A stretch of DNA of 64,000 nucleotides, taken from NCBI GenBank assembly GCA_903813345.2, contig CAIIXF020000009.1, positions 16,085,759-16,149,758 on the forward strand, read 5' to 3'. The notes below the pieces were generated by a model. It did not search any database, was not told the origin of the DNA, and worked only from the letters and a program-made list of their open reading frames with translations. Position numbers and translations under genes: made by a program. This stretch comes from Owenia fusiformis. Taxonomy: Eukaryota > Annelida > Polychaeta > Sabellida > Oweniidae. Below, in pieces: positions 48,401 through 51,866 of this stretch; the first letter of the stretch is position 1, and every line of letters begins with the position of its first letter.

Positions 48401-50540
48401 AGACTACAATATAAGCCAAAGTGGTTTAAACTTTACATGGGGCCTTTAACAAAAGCTTTGGCCAAAAGGATGAAACTAGTTATATGTAAAGTAATTACAT
48501 GAATTAACTCAGACCAAAGTGGTTATATTCCTGGGCGATCAGCTGCAAACATATTACAAATAGTTGATGATACAATAGAATATATTGAAAACATTAATGA
48601 AAGTGGTTTATTAGTGGCAGTAGATTCTTCGGGTACGTATAATAATATAAATAAGGACTTACTAATAGACAGTTAAAGATATTTCGGATTTGGTGAGGAT
48701 ATGATTTCATGGGTTGAAACTGTTAAGAAACCAAAAGTTGCATAAACTATGCAGGGTGGTTGTCAGAATGGATTTCTTTGGATTCAGGCATAAGACAGGG
48801 GTGCCCTTTGTCACCACTATGTTTTTTGTTATGTGTTGAGCTGGTTGCCTCAAAGATAAGACAAAATAATGAAATCAAGGGAATTAAGTTACCAAATAAG
48901 TCAGAATTAAAAATTGCTATGGATGCAGATGATTTAACACATTTCTTAAAAGACAAAGATTCATTAGTCAAGGTGATAGATACAATTAATGAGTTTAGAA
49001 TATTCTCTGGGCTTAGTATAAATAAAAATAAGACAGAGGCAATGTGGCTTGGAACAATGAAACATTCACAAGAAAAAAGGGTTGATATAAAATGGAAATT
49101 GCATCCAGAGAATAAAATTAAAATTTAAGGAATAGTATTTTCTGCATCAAAAAAAGTGATTGAAAATATGGATAATCTATTACCAAAATTAGATAAAATT
49201 GAAAACATTATGAAAAGTTGGGTACGAAGGAATTTAACAATTTTTGGAAAAGTGACATTGGTTAAATCATTAATGATGTCACAATTTGGATATAGGCGTT
49301 CATATTACCGGAAGATTTCCTAAACCGTCTTAATACACTTTTTTACGAGTACATCTTTAGGAAAAGTGGTTTTAAAGAATGTGAAATTAAGAAACAACCG
49401 GAGAAAATTAAGAGAGATTTTAAAAAAACAGGTAAGATATGGCAAGCATTTTCGAAGGGCTATATCTTTATTTCGAAGAATACTTAAACCACAAAAAGAA
49501 ATGGTTCTGTTAGATCCATGTCTTATCTTCAATAAATGACATTAGGATGATAATCAAGTTGATTGGATTATCTCTTAAGCTGTCCCTAATCCACCCATCC
49601 TCACCAATTTTCCCTAATTCTGACACAATTTTCAACAAAAATGCAGGCCTTTTTAATAATTTTTAGTGCAAAGTTGTATTGAAGTTTTAGACATGATTTA
49701 AACTGTAAAGGGGAAAAGTTAATTGTGAACCTACTTTTTGATAATTTTTTCGTAATATATTCATAATTTTTTCTGATATTAGCTTGGGACCAAGTTATAA
49801 ACATCGCAAAAGTCAATGTACGGAGCCCGATGCAATATTGGAAGAAAACATAAAACCAATGCTGACTGCATACTTTTCATTCAATGTACCAAAAAGCCAA
49901 ATAATCCTCTTTGCAGTGGAATATCATTGGTTCAAAGGGAGTCATCTCTAACATGTATTAACAGGGGTATTGATCGTAATATCCCAGGTGAAATGTTGAC
50001 TTTGTTTACAGTTTATAGAAGGCGGGAATACAGTCATGTTCGAATTCATATTATAACTGTCAAAACATAAAAATGTCTTTTGGATATTAATAATTTAGTA
50101 GATGCAGGAATTTGAATTTAACAAAATGAAGTTTCCCCAGGCTTCAGATTTCAGATTTAGCGGGATGAAATCGATATCAAACCTGATATCATCCTGCTAA
50201 TTCTAACATCATCCCTGATATCAATCCCTATCCCAAATATGTAATTTTGTAACACTTGGTGTTATAAACCTGATATTGCTCTGATCATGGTATAAATGGT
50301 TATACATGTAGCTACCATTTTAGAAAAAATAGTCTAGTAAGGAATATACCTTATATGTAAATAAATGATATACAATATATAAATACTATATGAGATATTG
50401 TTCATTTCATTTTACAGATGCAGTTCTGGGATGACTTGCAAAGTTTAGAAGGAGTACTGTCACAACTGAAGAAAAAATCTAGTTTACCACAAAAACAGAC
50501 TATGGGTATTTACAGAATAGAAATGCTTCACATACCATGA
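3255..50540 (+). CDS. NOL11: NOL11, nucleolar protein 11: 3' nine exons, gene continues upstream of the window
   Basis: Nine exons were joined by hand: 3255-3496, 5696-5761, 10761-10954, 12078-12203, 33185-33301, 38076-38154, 41036-41131, 45323-45430 and 50418-50540. Codon phase is continuous at every junction and the reading ends in TGA, giving about 385 residues, roughly the C-terminal half of a family that is about 700 residues long in vertebrates. The assignment rests on remembered family features: an N-terminal beta-propeller-like stretch (GIGVWDSKYGTLQ), then an alpha-helical C-terminal domain with a CPLLFERLMERN-type helix, an FNDIFLLESMRKL helix and a terminus close to the vertebrate YSIEVLELF ending. 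Known role: NOL11 is a nucleolar component of the t-UTP/UTP-A part of the small-subunit processome, needed for pre-rRNA transcription and 18S processing, and binds UTP4/Cirhin. Introns are 1.1-21 kb and full of transposons. The start codon and first exons are not in the window. Confidence 0.85.
3953..4175 (+). mobile_element. Helitron 5' fragment
   Basis: TTATCCCAACAAACGAAGTT, a short CCGT-like stretch and one diverged internal unit (AAGATGGCAACTGG). No 3' end. Confidence 0.6.
4197..4918 (+). repeat. Dispersed 0.7-kb repeat, copy 1
   Basis: Shared, in opposite orientation, with 31775-32495. Begins TATTCACCTTTCCCCAGAGT and ends AGAGAACTTTCAGGATA. Contains TGACGTCAGAGTAGGGCAG. No clear inverted ends and no coding content. 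4919-5695 shows only low-complexity TCATCATTATCATGATTAGC-type sequence. Confidence 0.65.
5696..5761 (+). CDS. NOL11: NOL11 exon B
   Basis: 66 nt, phase 0 at both ends, after TTTCAG and before GTAAATAG. Encodes INQKAPNASCIDLLQQLIDPNK. Support comes from frame continuity with exons A and C, not from similarity of this short piece alone. Confidence 0.72.
5762..6415. other. Intronic stretch with no feature seen
   Basis: AT-rich NOL11 intron 2 sequence between exon B and Helitron copy 2. No repeat, frame or motif that I could support. Confidence 0.5.
6416..7575 (+). mobile_element. Helitron copy 2
   Basis: 5' TCCCATCGAACGAAG after A (6415), 3' CTGG at 7572-7575 before T. A CCGT/ACGT microsatellite spans 6457-6558. 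The tandem units here are about 143 bp (AACTCGAAAAGTAGTGGAGC ... AAAATGGCCACCATTTT), different from copy 1, so the array turns over independently of the ends. The 3' hairpin is degenerate. Confidence 0.78.
7673..8355. mobile_element. hAT-type MITE with a perfect 8-bp target duplication
   Basis: Inverted ends TAGGGGTGGGACGG and CCGTCCCATCCCTA, flanked by AAAATTAC at 7665-7672 and 8356-8363. The subterminal regions are CCGAA/TTCGG-rich repeats (ACCGAACCGAACCGAA near 8320). The 8-bp duplication and end sequence fit hAT. A deletion derivative: only a 40-codon frame remains (8146-8268). Confidence 0.85.
8146..8268 (+). pseudogene. 40-codon remnant in the hAT MITE
   Basis: ATG with CAAATATGGC context, then MASGSQIPVFPKEMKIKKVT and a stop after QYKSFK. 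Probably the deleted N-terminus of the parent hAT transposase; the rest of the gene is missing. The similarity is assumed from context, not recognised directly. Confidence 0.4.
8356..8761. other. Intronic stretch with no feature seen
   Basis: Between the hAT MITE and the tandem-repeat element. Short AAATAAAGA runs at 8575-8610 and an imperfect AGGCCTCTTTC/AGAGGGCCTC hairpin at 8630-8652. Confidence 0.45.
8762..10751 (+). mobile_element. Hairpin/tandem-array element, AGGTCA type, copy 1
   Basis: Opens with hairpin TGTCACCAC-CAAAA-GTGGTGACA (8767-8789), then a GGCGTCCGGCGTCC-rich block, then about nine units of 130-165 bp (CAAATCTGACTTTAGATTTG, TGACCTTCAATGACCTTCTC, AAGGTCAAAAAGGTC). It closes with AGGTGGTGACATTTTGTC. 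The right edge is set by comparison with copy 2 (34329-36475), which shares sequence up to TTGTTTTTAT. The first 166 bp are exactly duplicated (8785-8950 and 8951-9116). Ends 9 bp before the NOL11 exon C acceptor junction. Confidence 0.75.
10761..10954 (+). CDS. NOL11: NOL11 exon C
   Basis: 194 nt, phase 0 in and phase 2 out, after TTATTGTAG and before GTGAGAAA. Encodes TSSPEEFKDVFAQFFKMSHK and so on to LLDKKTIGF, a helical segment leading into the conserved CPLLFERL region. The acceptor lies only 9 bp from the end of the tandem-repeat element 8762-10751, so the element supplies the pyrimidine tract. Confidence 0.82.
11056..11863. mobile_element. 0.8-kb MITE with TACTGTAAAAC ends
   Basis: Left TACTGTAAAACACTTTTAAT then TTGCGGGAGC; right GCTCGCGAATTTAACATGTT then TTACATTA, an imperfect inverted repeat of about 28 bp bounded by TA. 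CGCGAA/TTCGCG motifs lie near both ends. Tc1/mariner-type by the TA boundary. Lies between NOL11 exons C and D. Confidence 0.6.
12078..12203 (+). CDS. NOL11: NOL11 exon D
   Basis: 126 nt after ATTTCAG and before GTTTGTAG. Read with the split serine from exon C it gives SVCPLLFERLMERNSLELMS followed by FCLEKVQNIPEGVALQCLQYFL. This matches the conserved NOL11 block in which CPLL, an acidic helix and 'IPEG' are followed by a cysteine-leucine helix. It is the most diagnostic exon of the set. A 21-kb intron follows. Confidence 0.88.
12204..13367. other. Start of NOL11 intron 4, no feature seen
   Basis: AT-rich, only short frames. No repeat family from this window was recognised here. Confidence 0.5.
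13368..13712. mobile_element. Foldback MITE, 165-bp arms
   Basis: CTCCTAGACTTCCAC through AACGTTCCTTGCACTC to TATTTCTCCACTC pairs with GAGTGGAGAAATAT to GTGGAAGTCTAGGAG. Nearly the whole element is palindromic, with a loop of about 45 bp near 13515-13560. CpG-richer than its surroundings. No target duplication identified. Confidence 0.7.
14285..14880 (+). mobile_element. Hairpin/tandem-array element, GTACC type
   Basis: Hairpin ATCGTACC-TAAAAAA-GGTACGAT (14285-14307), a GGGCGGGCGGGCGGCG block (14323-14339), three 162-bp units (CTTGTCTACAGGTTTCCAGC ... GGTGGCCATTTTGGATTTTC) from 14354, and a closing arm TTAGGTACGATATTGTTCAT. Same plan as the AGGTCA-type element but a different sequence. 13713-14284 before it shows nothing recognisable. 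Confidence 0.7.
15000..16280. repeat. Diverged tandem array, about 180-190-bp units
   Basis: About seven units with TTTCTGGGCACTTTTAAAGT, GTATGAGTCAATAAA and GTTTTGTGGGGGTGTGAGGG. G- and C-runs vary most. No terminal structure seen. Confidence 0.65.
16281..17103. other. Intronic stretch, little seen
   Basis: 16686-16800 (CACTTTTCCCCAAAGTCCAA ... AATGACGTCAAAGCAGGGCA) resembles the start of the dispersed 0.7-kb repeat. 16440-16500 resembles an inverted LINE 3' tail. Otherwise nothing. Confidence 0.4.
17104..17243 (-). mobile_element. MITE interrupted by the large transposon, left part
   Basis: On the minus strand this reads GTTCTATCAAGGGGGAGC and continues through GTGCTCAGAATGGTG, matching the internal part of the MITE at 21503-21689. 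Its outer end is worn. Confidence 0.7.
17244..17256 (+). repeat. Left terminal inverted repeat of the large transposon
   Basis: CGCCCCGGCGAAA, an exact inverse complement of 31695-31707. The outermost CG probably belongs to the target-site duplication. Confidence 0.8.
17260..19440. repeat. Left subterminal array, about 300-bp units
   Basis: Six or more units of about 300 bp, shrinking to about 260 bp towards the inside. Each carries the palindrome CAAGCATATGCTTG (near 17570, 17870, 18170, 18470, 18762 and 19024) and many GAATAAA/TTTATTC and CATGAAT motifs. The central copies are nearly identical and the edges diverged. By analogy with En/Spm subterminal motifs these are candidate binding sites for an element-encoded DNA-binding protein, possibly the BEN protein. 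Confidence 0.8.
19535..19907 (-). CDS. BEN gene exon 4 (coiled coil and BEN domain)
   Basis: 373 nt including the stop codon. The acceptor on the minus strand reads CAATATAG before GTCTGCTAG. Encodes SARTIRSLKRRVKDLENQVA (heptad-like), then the BEN domain. This exon carries the recognisable fold; the other three are assigned by frame continuity. Confidence 0.82.
19535..22060 (-). CDS. BEN-domain protein of the large transposon (4 exons, 305 aa)
   Basis: Exons on the minus strand: 22060-21874, 21294-21033, 20342-20247 and 19907-19535. Every junction has GT-AG signals and keeps frame, giving 305 residues ending in ...RLKNRM. The chosen ATG (22060-22058) lies in AAGATGGCG, a good initiation context; an in-frame ATG at 22168 would add 36 residues. 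The N-terminal 62 residues (DYLLLLWVEDFTQSIEPARN) form an unnamed globular segment. Residues 64-180 are acidic and Ser/Asn-rich with a SENASASENA repeat. Residues 186-208 look like a coiled coil. Residues 222-305 match a BEN domain: LPASDVRSVTKKLVSYFFTE, then HSVTGK, PPLDQ and a closing basic helix. BEN domains bind DNA or protein in chromatin factors and some viral and transposon proteins. Divergent from the transposase gene, it may bind the element's subterminal repeats; that role is inference. Confidence 0.8.
20247..20342 (-). CDS. BEN gene exon 3, a duplicate of the end of exon 2
   Basis: 96 nt, minus strand. Encodes SAKASREKIKTNQDEHSLKD followed by LEEENPPNSGN. Its donor context (AATAAATAGGTAAAAATTAT, read on +) is the same as that of exon 2, and both peptides contain DEHS followed by acidic and Ser/Asn-rich sequence, so this is a tandem exon duplication. 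Confidence 0.7.
21033..21294 (-). CDS. BEN gene exon 2
   Basis: 262 nt, minus strand. Encodes SLSDAELVQAAKKTDKYIDE, continues through NLTQDEIICLIKAYWGNIAR, then an acidic tail with tandem ENASAS. Acceptor TTTTAG, donor GTAAGATA. The intron before it holds the 187-bp MITE at 21503-21689. Confidence 0.75.
21503..21689. mobile_element. 187-bp MITE, CAGGCCC...GGGCCTG
   Basis: Inverted ends CAGGCCCTTAGCCAG and CTGGCTACGGGCCTG with G- and C-runs inside. Lies in the first intron of the BEN gene. No target-site duplication could be recognised. A second copy of the family is the one split by the large transposon. Confidence 0.75.
21874..22060 (-). CDS. BEN gene exon 1
   Basis: 187 nt, minus strand, ATG in AAGATGGCG. 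Encodes MAEKTDYLLLLWVEDFTQSI followed by a GTCPELGEFVVCRFGAGKK segment. Donor GTAAGCAAG. The upstream sequence 22061-22170 is CpG-richer and contains CCAAT-like ATTGGTTAA on the minus strand, consistent with a promoter. Confidence 0.72.
22061..24408. other. Intergenic region between the divergent transposon genes
   Basis: Probably holds the promoters of both genes. 22520-22910 is a minisatellite of degenerate 38-45-bp units (AGACCCA, 8-15 nt, TAGGGATTTTT). 23100-23160 has an isolated AATGGTGGCCATTTT copy. 23161-24400 shows short frames only and no recognisable protein. Confidence 0.5.
22530..22910. repeat. Minisatellite with ACCCA / TAGGGATTTTT units
   Basis: About eight diverged units containing AATAGACCCA and AGGGATTTTTTC, bordered by a G-run near 22580 and by GTGGCACGTCCCC near 22890. 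The borders look like the edges of a mobile element, but no clear terminal inverted repeat was found. Confidence 0.55.
24414..25724. mobile_element. 1.3-kb element with CAGACTTGCCAACCT ends and an internal minisatellite
   Basis: Inverted ends CAGACTTGCCAACCT and AGGTTGGCAAGTCTG (one mismatch allowed), flanked by the direct repeat GACTG at 24409-24413 and 25725-25729. 24430-24960 is a minisatellite of about 30-40-bp units (GGGAGATTTTTGAAAAAACGG, GTTTTTGC), resuming at 25600-25710. The centre, 24970-25600, is unique AT-rich DNA. Nested inside the large transposon, between its two genes. No intact coding region. Confidence 0.75.
25867..26042 (+). CDS. Transposase exon with start codon and C2H2 finger
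   Basis: The ATG at 25892 is preceded 25 bp upstream by a good acceptor (TTTTTTATTTTGCAG, ending 25866), so a 5' non-coding exon probably exists upstream. Coding part is 151 nt. The finger motif FECRECRRTF...HLHSSH is complete. Donor GTAAGTTT. Confidence 0.75.
25892..29906 (+). CDS. tnp2/Transposase_21-like transposase (4 coding exons, 951 aa)
   Basis: Coding exons 25892-26042, 26425-26541, 26805-27641 and 28156-29906 join in frame through GT-AG introns to 951 residues. Residues 27-48 are a C2H2 finger (C27, C30, H43, H48). Residues 150-250 are very acidic and serine-rich. Residues 310-329 form a Cys-rich zinc ribbon. The catalytic region follows: NTDGVNLYK with D423, WPIFLSVTELPPAERFAREN, SPADLPARA with D510, a C529-x2-C532 pair, and PPDYMHCVCMGV with D600 and H603. 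These are the landmarks of EnSpm/CACTA (tnp2) transposases; the aspartates are candidate DDE/RNase-H-fold metal ligands, while the matching glutamate was not identified. The frame is open throughout and could be functional. It has the same orientation as NOL11, so chimeric splicing with host exons is possible. Confidence 0.85.
26425..26541 (+). CDS. Transposase exon 2
   Basis: 117 nt between TTTCTTACAG and GTAAATAA. Encodes a basic linker beginning SPVKKYKLYENKPGLKENVP. Supported by frame continuity on both sides. Confidence 0.75.
26805..27641 (+). CDS. Transposase exon 3 (acidic region and zinc ribbon)
   Basis: 837 nt between TTTTCAG and GTAAAGTA. Asp/Glu/Ser-rich from about 27080 to 27290, then a helical stretch and the CPDC...CVEC ribbon. 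Ends in KDLLELP with a split glycine. Confidence 0.82.
27690..28075 (+). mobile_element. Helitron internal-repeat fragment in transposase intron 3
   Basis: Three to four units of the 117-bp Helitron repeat (AAAATGGCGGCCATTTT, GATAACTCAAATACCAGTGAACGG). No Helitron ends are present. Younger than the large transposon, since it lies in an intron of its transposase gene. Confidence 0.7.
28156..29906 (+). CDS. Transposase exon 4 (catalytic domain)
   Basis: 1751 nt, one open frame of 583 codons including the stop. Starts just after TTTATCTTTTACAG. Carries all tnp2 catalytic landmarks and a C-terminal region with LNLHYIGAHFGYWVQQLGPL. A second copy of the acceptor, ATCTTTTACAGGAA, occurs 26 bp upstream and would shift the frame if used. 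Confidence 0.9.
30450..31640. repeat. Right subterminal array, about 150-160-bp units
   Basis: Repeated blocks with the core TTCTTCATTATTATTCAAAT, followed by CCTTCAAACAAGGTGGTGAA and GAAGAATATCTAAGAACATA. Cores lie near 30590, 30750, 30900, 31045, 31200 and 31350. The unit differs from the left array in length and sequence, although both are rich in GAAGAATA/TATTCTTC. Positions 29907-30450, between the transposase stop and the array, are AT-rich with no other feature seen. Confidence 0.75.
31695..31707 (-). repeat. Right terminal inverted repeat of the large transposon
   Basis: TTTCGCCGGGGCG, exact partner of the left end. Just inside are ATTCATGAATAATTCATGAA-type repeats, as at the left end. 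Confidence 0.8.
31708..31737 (-). mobile_element. MITE interrupted by the large transposon, right part
   Basis: On the minus strand CAAGCCCGTAGTCAGGATTT, then ACCTGGGGAG, matching the terminal 30 bp of the MITE at 21503-21689. Together with 17104-17243 it rebuilds a 170-bp element. Confidence 0.75.
31775..32495 (-). repeat. Dispersed 0.7-kb repeat, copy 2 (inverted)
   Basis: Reverse complement of 4197-4918 with high similarity over its length. It truncates the minus-strand LINE that follows, whose frame runs from SSMTEENKFL into repeat-encoded residues. Confidence 0.65.
32498..32990 (-). pseudogene. LINE ORF C-terminus, minus strand, frameshifted
   Basis: Minus-strand translation gives GRYKNKNVDECICTICSDNC, VEDELHFVMRCKIYESERII and LLDKIQ...SSMTEENKFL, the typical C-terminal zinc-knuckle block of a non-LTR retrotransposon (C-x2-C...EDELHFVMRC). 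Upstream parts (FEFEKYL/IRLSFELENC-like) lie in other frames up to 32990. Truncated at 32497 by the dispersed repeat. Sits just upstream of NOL11 exon E. Confidence 0.7.
33185..33301 (+). CDS. NOL11: NOL11 exon E, with U12-type donor
   Basis: 117 nt after TTTATCCACAG. The first base completes the split arginine from exon D. The peptide KQDSDFKGDKGKLKEYEKIT continues to CPFEESKAIA and ends two bases into a codon. The donor GTATCCTTT at 33302-33310 is the textbook minor-spliceosome 5' site, and no conventional donor keeps the frame to the next exon. Confidence 0.85.
33311..34328. other. U12 intron interior, no feature seen
   Basis: AT-rich, no frame above background, no repeat family recognised. 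Confidence 0.45.
34329..36475 (+). mobile_element. Hairpin/tandem-array element, AGGTCA type, copy 2
   Basis: Hairpin TGTCACCAC...GTGGTGACA (34334-34357), four to five array units to about 35110, and a right end at 36270-36475 matching copy 1. 35110-36270 is inserted or unrelated DNA, with two CAAAATGGCNGCCA units (35340-35540) and a terminal TTGAATTGAAAATTGAAA. Confidence 0.7.
36679..37811. mobile_element. 1.1-kb mariner-like MITE, TA-flanked
   Basis: The ends GGTGATCCAAAAGTCTTGG and CCAAGACTTTTGGATCAC are the cores of inverted repeats of about 85 bp; TA lies at both outer edges (36677-36678 and 37812-37813). TCCAAAAGTCTTGG is typical of mariner termini. Inserted in a worn Helitron fragment (36574-36670 and 37814-38035). 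A 61-residue minus-strand frame (37288-37103) is not a recognisable transposase. Confidence 0.65.
38076..38154 (+). CDS. NOL11: NOL11 exon F, with U12-type acceptor
   Basis: 79 nt, before GTAAGT. The first base completes the isoleucine codon split by the U12 intron, then NHIIKLPFNDIFLLESMRKL and EYSEAL follow, corresponding to the conserved NOL11 'SETFLLPHLK'-type helix. The branch-point consensus TTCCTTAAT lies at 38057-38065, 11-12 nt before the CAG acceptor, the spacing typical of U12 introns. Confidence 0.87.
38215..38975. mobile_element. Foldback element after NOL11 exon F
   Basis: CGTTTCTCTTAAACCAGTCA pairs with TGATTGGTTTAAGAGAAA, and GGAAATTTTGGTTGATTTTA pairs with TAAAATCAACCAAAAATTCC. 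Most of 0.75 kb is an imperfect palindrome. Begins about 60 bp after the exon donor. Confidence 0.55.
39186..40619 (+). mobile_element. Helitron copy 3, carrying a nested hairpin element
   Basis: 5' TCCCAACGAACGAAG after A; 3' hairpin ACTCCGTGGAGT, then TCCCATTTCTAG before T. CCGT microsatellite 39227-39268. Interrupted by the hairpin element 39368-40310. Confidence 0.75.
39368..40310 (+). mobile_element. Hairpin element, GCTCAC type, copy 1
   Basis: Hairpin GGCTCAC-ACA-GTGAGCC (39368-39384), CCGT microsatellite (39400-39475), AT-rich body including one AGGTCA-type unit (39958-40075), and closing arm ACTGTGTGAGC (about 40293-40303). Nested in Helitron copy 3. Confidence 0.55.
40786..41020 (-). 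repeat. Dispersed repeat related to the foldback at 61533-61925
   Basis: Shares ACTATGGCAGAGAAGCATCA, AAGAAGCAATCCAAGATATA and TACATTATTGCACAATGATC with 61737-61865. Its end (GACGAAATAAAATAATGAAA) lies about 15 bp before the NOL11 exon G acceptor. A single GTACC-type array unit precedes it (40680-40785). Confidence 0.6.
41036..41131 (+). CDS. NOL11: NOL11 exon G
   Basis: 96 nt, phase 0 at both ends, after ATTTTAG and before GTAAGAGT. Encodes LILKHMHYLLGSLSAEMATT followed by QRHNTAAPSMLQ, equivalent to the NOL11 'LFLKYLYFLY' helix. The acceptor is about 15 bp from the end of a dispersed repeat (40786-41020), and a 3.2-kb TIR element begins 104 bp after the donor. Confidence 0.85.
42123..43016 (+). 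mobile_element. Helitron copy 4, nested in a TIR element
   Basis: 5' TCCGACCAAACGAAG after A, microsatellite 42160-42228, four to five 117-bp units, internal TTGTTCGGTGGGA, 3' hairpin ACTCCGTGGAGT and CTAG before T (43017). The 3' 45 bp are identical to copy 1. Lies inside the 3.2-kb TIR element 41236-44440. Confidence 0.8.
43741..44042. repeat. Exact tandem duplication, 152-bp period
   Basis: AAGTCTTATTTGAGGCAAAC ... TTGCCCCTTGAAA occurs twice with no difference that I could see, so it is recent or an assembly duplication. Confidence 0.8.
44441..45322. other. Intronic stretch, short inverted repeat only
   Basis: TGAATTGATTGCAAACTTTA (44932 onward) mirrors TTTAATTTGCAATCGATTCA (45001-45020), and flanks (ATACCATTTGTGTCATATTG) lie between; a small foldback at about 44840-45060. 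Otherwise nothing. Confidence 0.4.
45323..45430 (+). CDS. NOL11: NOL11 exon H
   Basis: 108 nt, phase 0 at both ends, after TTTTTGCAG and before GTACTGTT. Encodes VVQWMCIVLDAHFTQFVISS followed by DARNILADLHSISQEQ. The VVQW...LLDAHFT pattern is a strong NOL11 C-terminal signature. Confidence 0.88.
45465..46960 (+). mobile_element. Degraded Helitron, split by a 9-bp-TSD MITE
   Basis: Starts with ACCAAATGAAGTTTCGCACA, followed by GGGCGATAACTCAAATAC and diverged 117/143-bp units. At the right it resumes with CAAAGCTAGAAATGTAGATA, the sequence seen at 6781-6800 in copy 2. No hairpin or CTRR end. Interrupted at 45981-46811. Confidence 0.6.
45981..46811. mobile_element. 831-bp MITE with a 9-bp target duplication (Mutator-like)
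   Basis: The ends TAGCCTTGCCCAAGTCGGT and ACCGACTTGGGCAAGGCTA start inverted repeats of about 60 bp reaching GCCTTGTAC. Flanked by TGACAAAGC at 45972-45980 and 46812-46820. A 9-bp duplication suggests Mutator/MULE; other families making 8-9-bp duplications are possible. Inserted in a degraded Helitron. No intact frame. Confidence 0.82.
47060..47614 (+). pseudogene. L1-like LINE reverse transcriptase, part 1
   Basis: The frame holds LAKEEAQKCEGKITLDECSK, ALKDMKNDVSLGSDGLTTGF and YKCFWRKLG, then after a frameshift LDNWRPISLTNTDYKIL. This is the start of the reverse-transcriptase domain of an L1-type non-LTR element (usual SPGSDGLT.EFYK). 5' truncated; stops at 47501 and frameshifts make it dead. 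Interrupted at TTAA (47611-47614) by a MITE. Confidence 0.8.
47615..48445. mobile_element. 831-bp TTAA MITE inside the LINE
   Basis: Flanked by TTAA (47611-47614 and 48446-48449). Ends AGTCGCCATCTAAAATTT and, inverted, AGGCCCCATGTAAAGTTT. Leaving out the element and one TTAA rejoins the LINE frame as DYKIL-TKALAKRMK. TTAA specificity points to piggyBac or Kolobok. AT-rich, non-coding. Confidence 0.85.
48450..49580 (+). pseudogene. L1-like LINE reverse transcriptase, part 2
   Basis: Continues with SDQSGYIPGRSAANILQIVD, a damaged AVDSSG where AFD is expected, GIRQGCPLSPLCFLLCVELV, DADDLTHFLKD where (Y/F)ADD is expected, FSGLSINKNKTEAMWLG and SWVRRNLTIFGKVTLVKSL. Several stops and frameshifts; the catalytic motifs are altered, so it is not active. 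49581-50417 shows nothing else. Confidence 0.8.
50418..50540 (+). CDS. NOL11: NOL11 last exon, stop codon
   Basis: 123 nt after TTTTACAG. Encodes a 40-residue tail beginning MQFWDDLQSLEGVLSQLKKK and ending MGIYRIEMLHIP, then TGA at 50538-50540. The end parallels the 'GLYSIEVLELF' terminus of vertebrate NOL11. A possible polyadenylation signal AATAAA lies at 50784-50789, about 245 bp downstream. Confidence 0.87.
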   Translation: MQFWDDLQSLEGVLSQLKKKSSLPQKQTMGIYRIEMLHIP

Positions 50541-50849
50541 CAGTGGTATGAAAGTGTTCATACCTATGTATTCCAGACTTTCATTTCCATTTTTCTGGAA
50601 TAGATTTTAGCAGGGAATACCTTGTGAACAGGGATACAATTAGAAATTACTGTTCAATGTGAGCAGAGTGATTTAAATCATGGGCTTTCAATTCTAGTTG
50701 AAGGCCCATGTTTAAATGGAATGTACATGATATTCAGTGGAAATCATTTCAACTATGAATACAATGATACTCAACCAGGCAAAAATAAAAAATATCAATG
50801 CAAGTGAAATCAATGTTTACTATTTCTTTATTCTGTGGTGGTTGGTTAT
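50541..50849 (+). terminator. NOL11: NOL11 3' UTR and likely polyadenylation region
   Basis: AATAAA at 50784-50789 in GCAAAAATAAAAAA is the best polyadenylation signal after the stop; an imperfect GGGCTTTCAATTCTAGTTGA/AAGGCCC hairpin lies at 50680-50708. The cleavage site cannot be fixed from sequence. Confidence 0.45.
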
Positions 50850-50965
50850 TAACCCAGCAAACAAAGTTCAGTAGGGATATAGTGAAGCCCTACATCCATC
50901 AGTCAGTCCATCTGTTACTAAGATGGCCGCCGTTTTAATAATGGCAAGTGAAATTTAGTTTTTTA
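50850..50965 (+). mobile_element. Helitron 5' fragment downstream of NOL11
   Basis: CCCAGCAAACAAAGTTCAGT, AGGGATATAGTGAAGCCCT and one AAGATGGCCGCCGTTTT unit; truncated. Confidence 0.55.
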
Positions 50966-51866
50966 TTCAAAACATACAGTATTTCTGTTTCACATACATT
51001 CTGTTTTTCAGCCTGAGACCCAGGCGCTGTGTATGGGGGTTGGGTAAACTGGAATTTTCAAACATACACCTTACATTAAAGATGCACAAAAATCATATTG
51101 AATTTAGGTACACCATTGGTTAAAAGAAATGTTGATTGAAAGAGCAGCTAAGAAAACTGACAAATAAGGGCTGACTGACAAAAATACTGTAAAATAATTA
51201 AAAATCTAACTGGAACCAACAGGATGAGGATTTGTCAAAACAACCAGGATGCCCAAGAATGTATTAAAGAAGCAAAAAGTTAATATGAGAAATGGAGCAA
51301 GAAATATTGTGACATTTGACTTTCCAACATTAAATAGAAACATATACGTATCTACATGATCTCAAAGGAAAAAAAACTGAAATGGACCATATGAAAATCA
51401 TTAAAATTGAAATGTAAGGCATGGTTTTTGCAAATCTTATGGATAAATATGATGGCTTCCTGGATGAAAAAAGTGTCCCACTTTTCAAATTCGAGGCACC
51501 CAATTTGAAAACCTGGAATACATGTTAAATAGGAATTCTAAGAGATGGCATATTTTGGGTAAGAATCAAAATGGTTGCACCTGGAACATGGAAAGTGTAA
51601 AAAGTTGCTATATGACCTCGGCTAATTAAGGAAGGGCTAATTTATAAAATGAAGGCATTTTTCTGCGATCCAAGTCCATGTCAAGGCCAGTGGTATATGC
51701 TAAATAGCTACCATGTGTCTGTAAAGGGAGATATGGAATGTTCATATATGTAAAAATAGTTTTCCTCATTTCACAAATATGCACTTGTAAATGATTTTAA
51801 AAAAAGTTGAAATGTAGAAGTAAGTTGAAATGTGGTCTTGAAAAATTTTGAAATTTGACCTTTTTT
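50966..51866. other. Intergenic, no feature seen
   Basis: AT-rich, short frames only. Confidence 0.45.
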
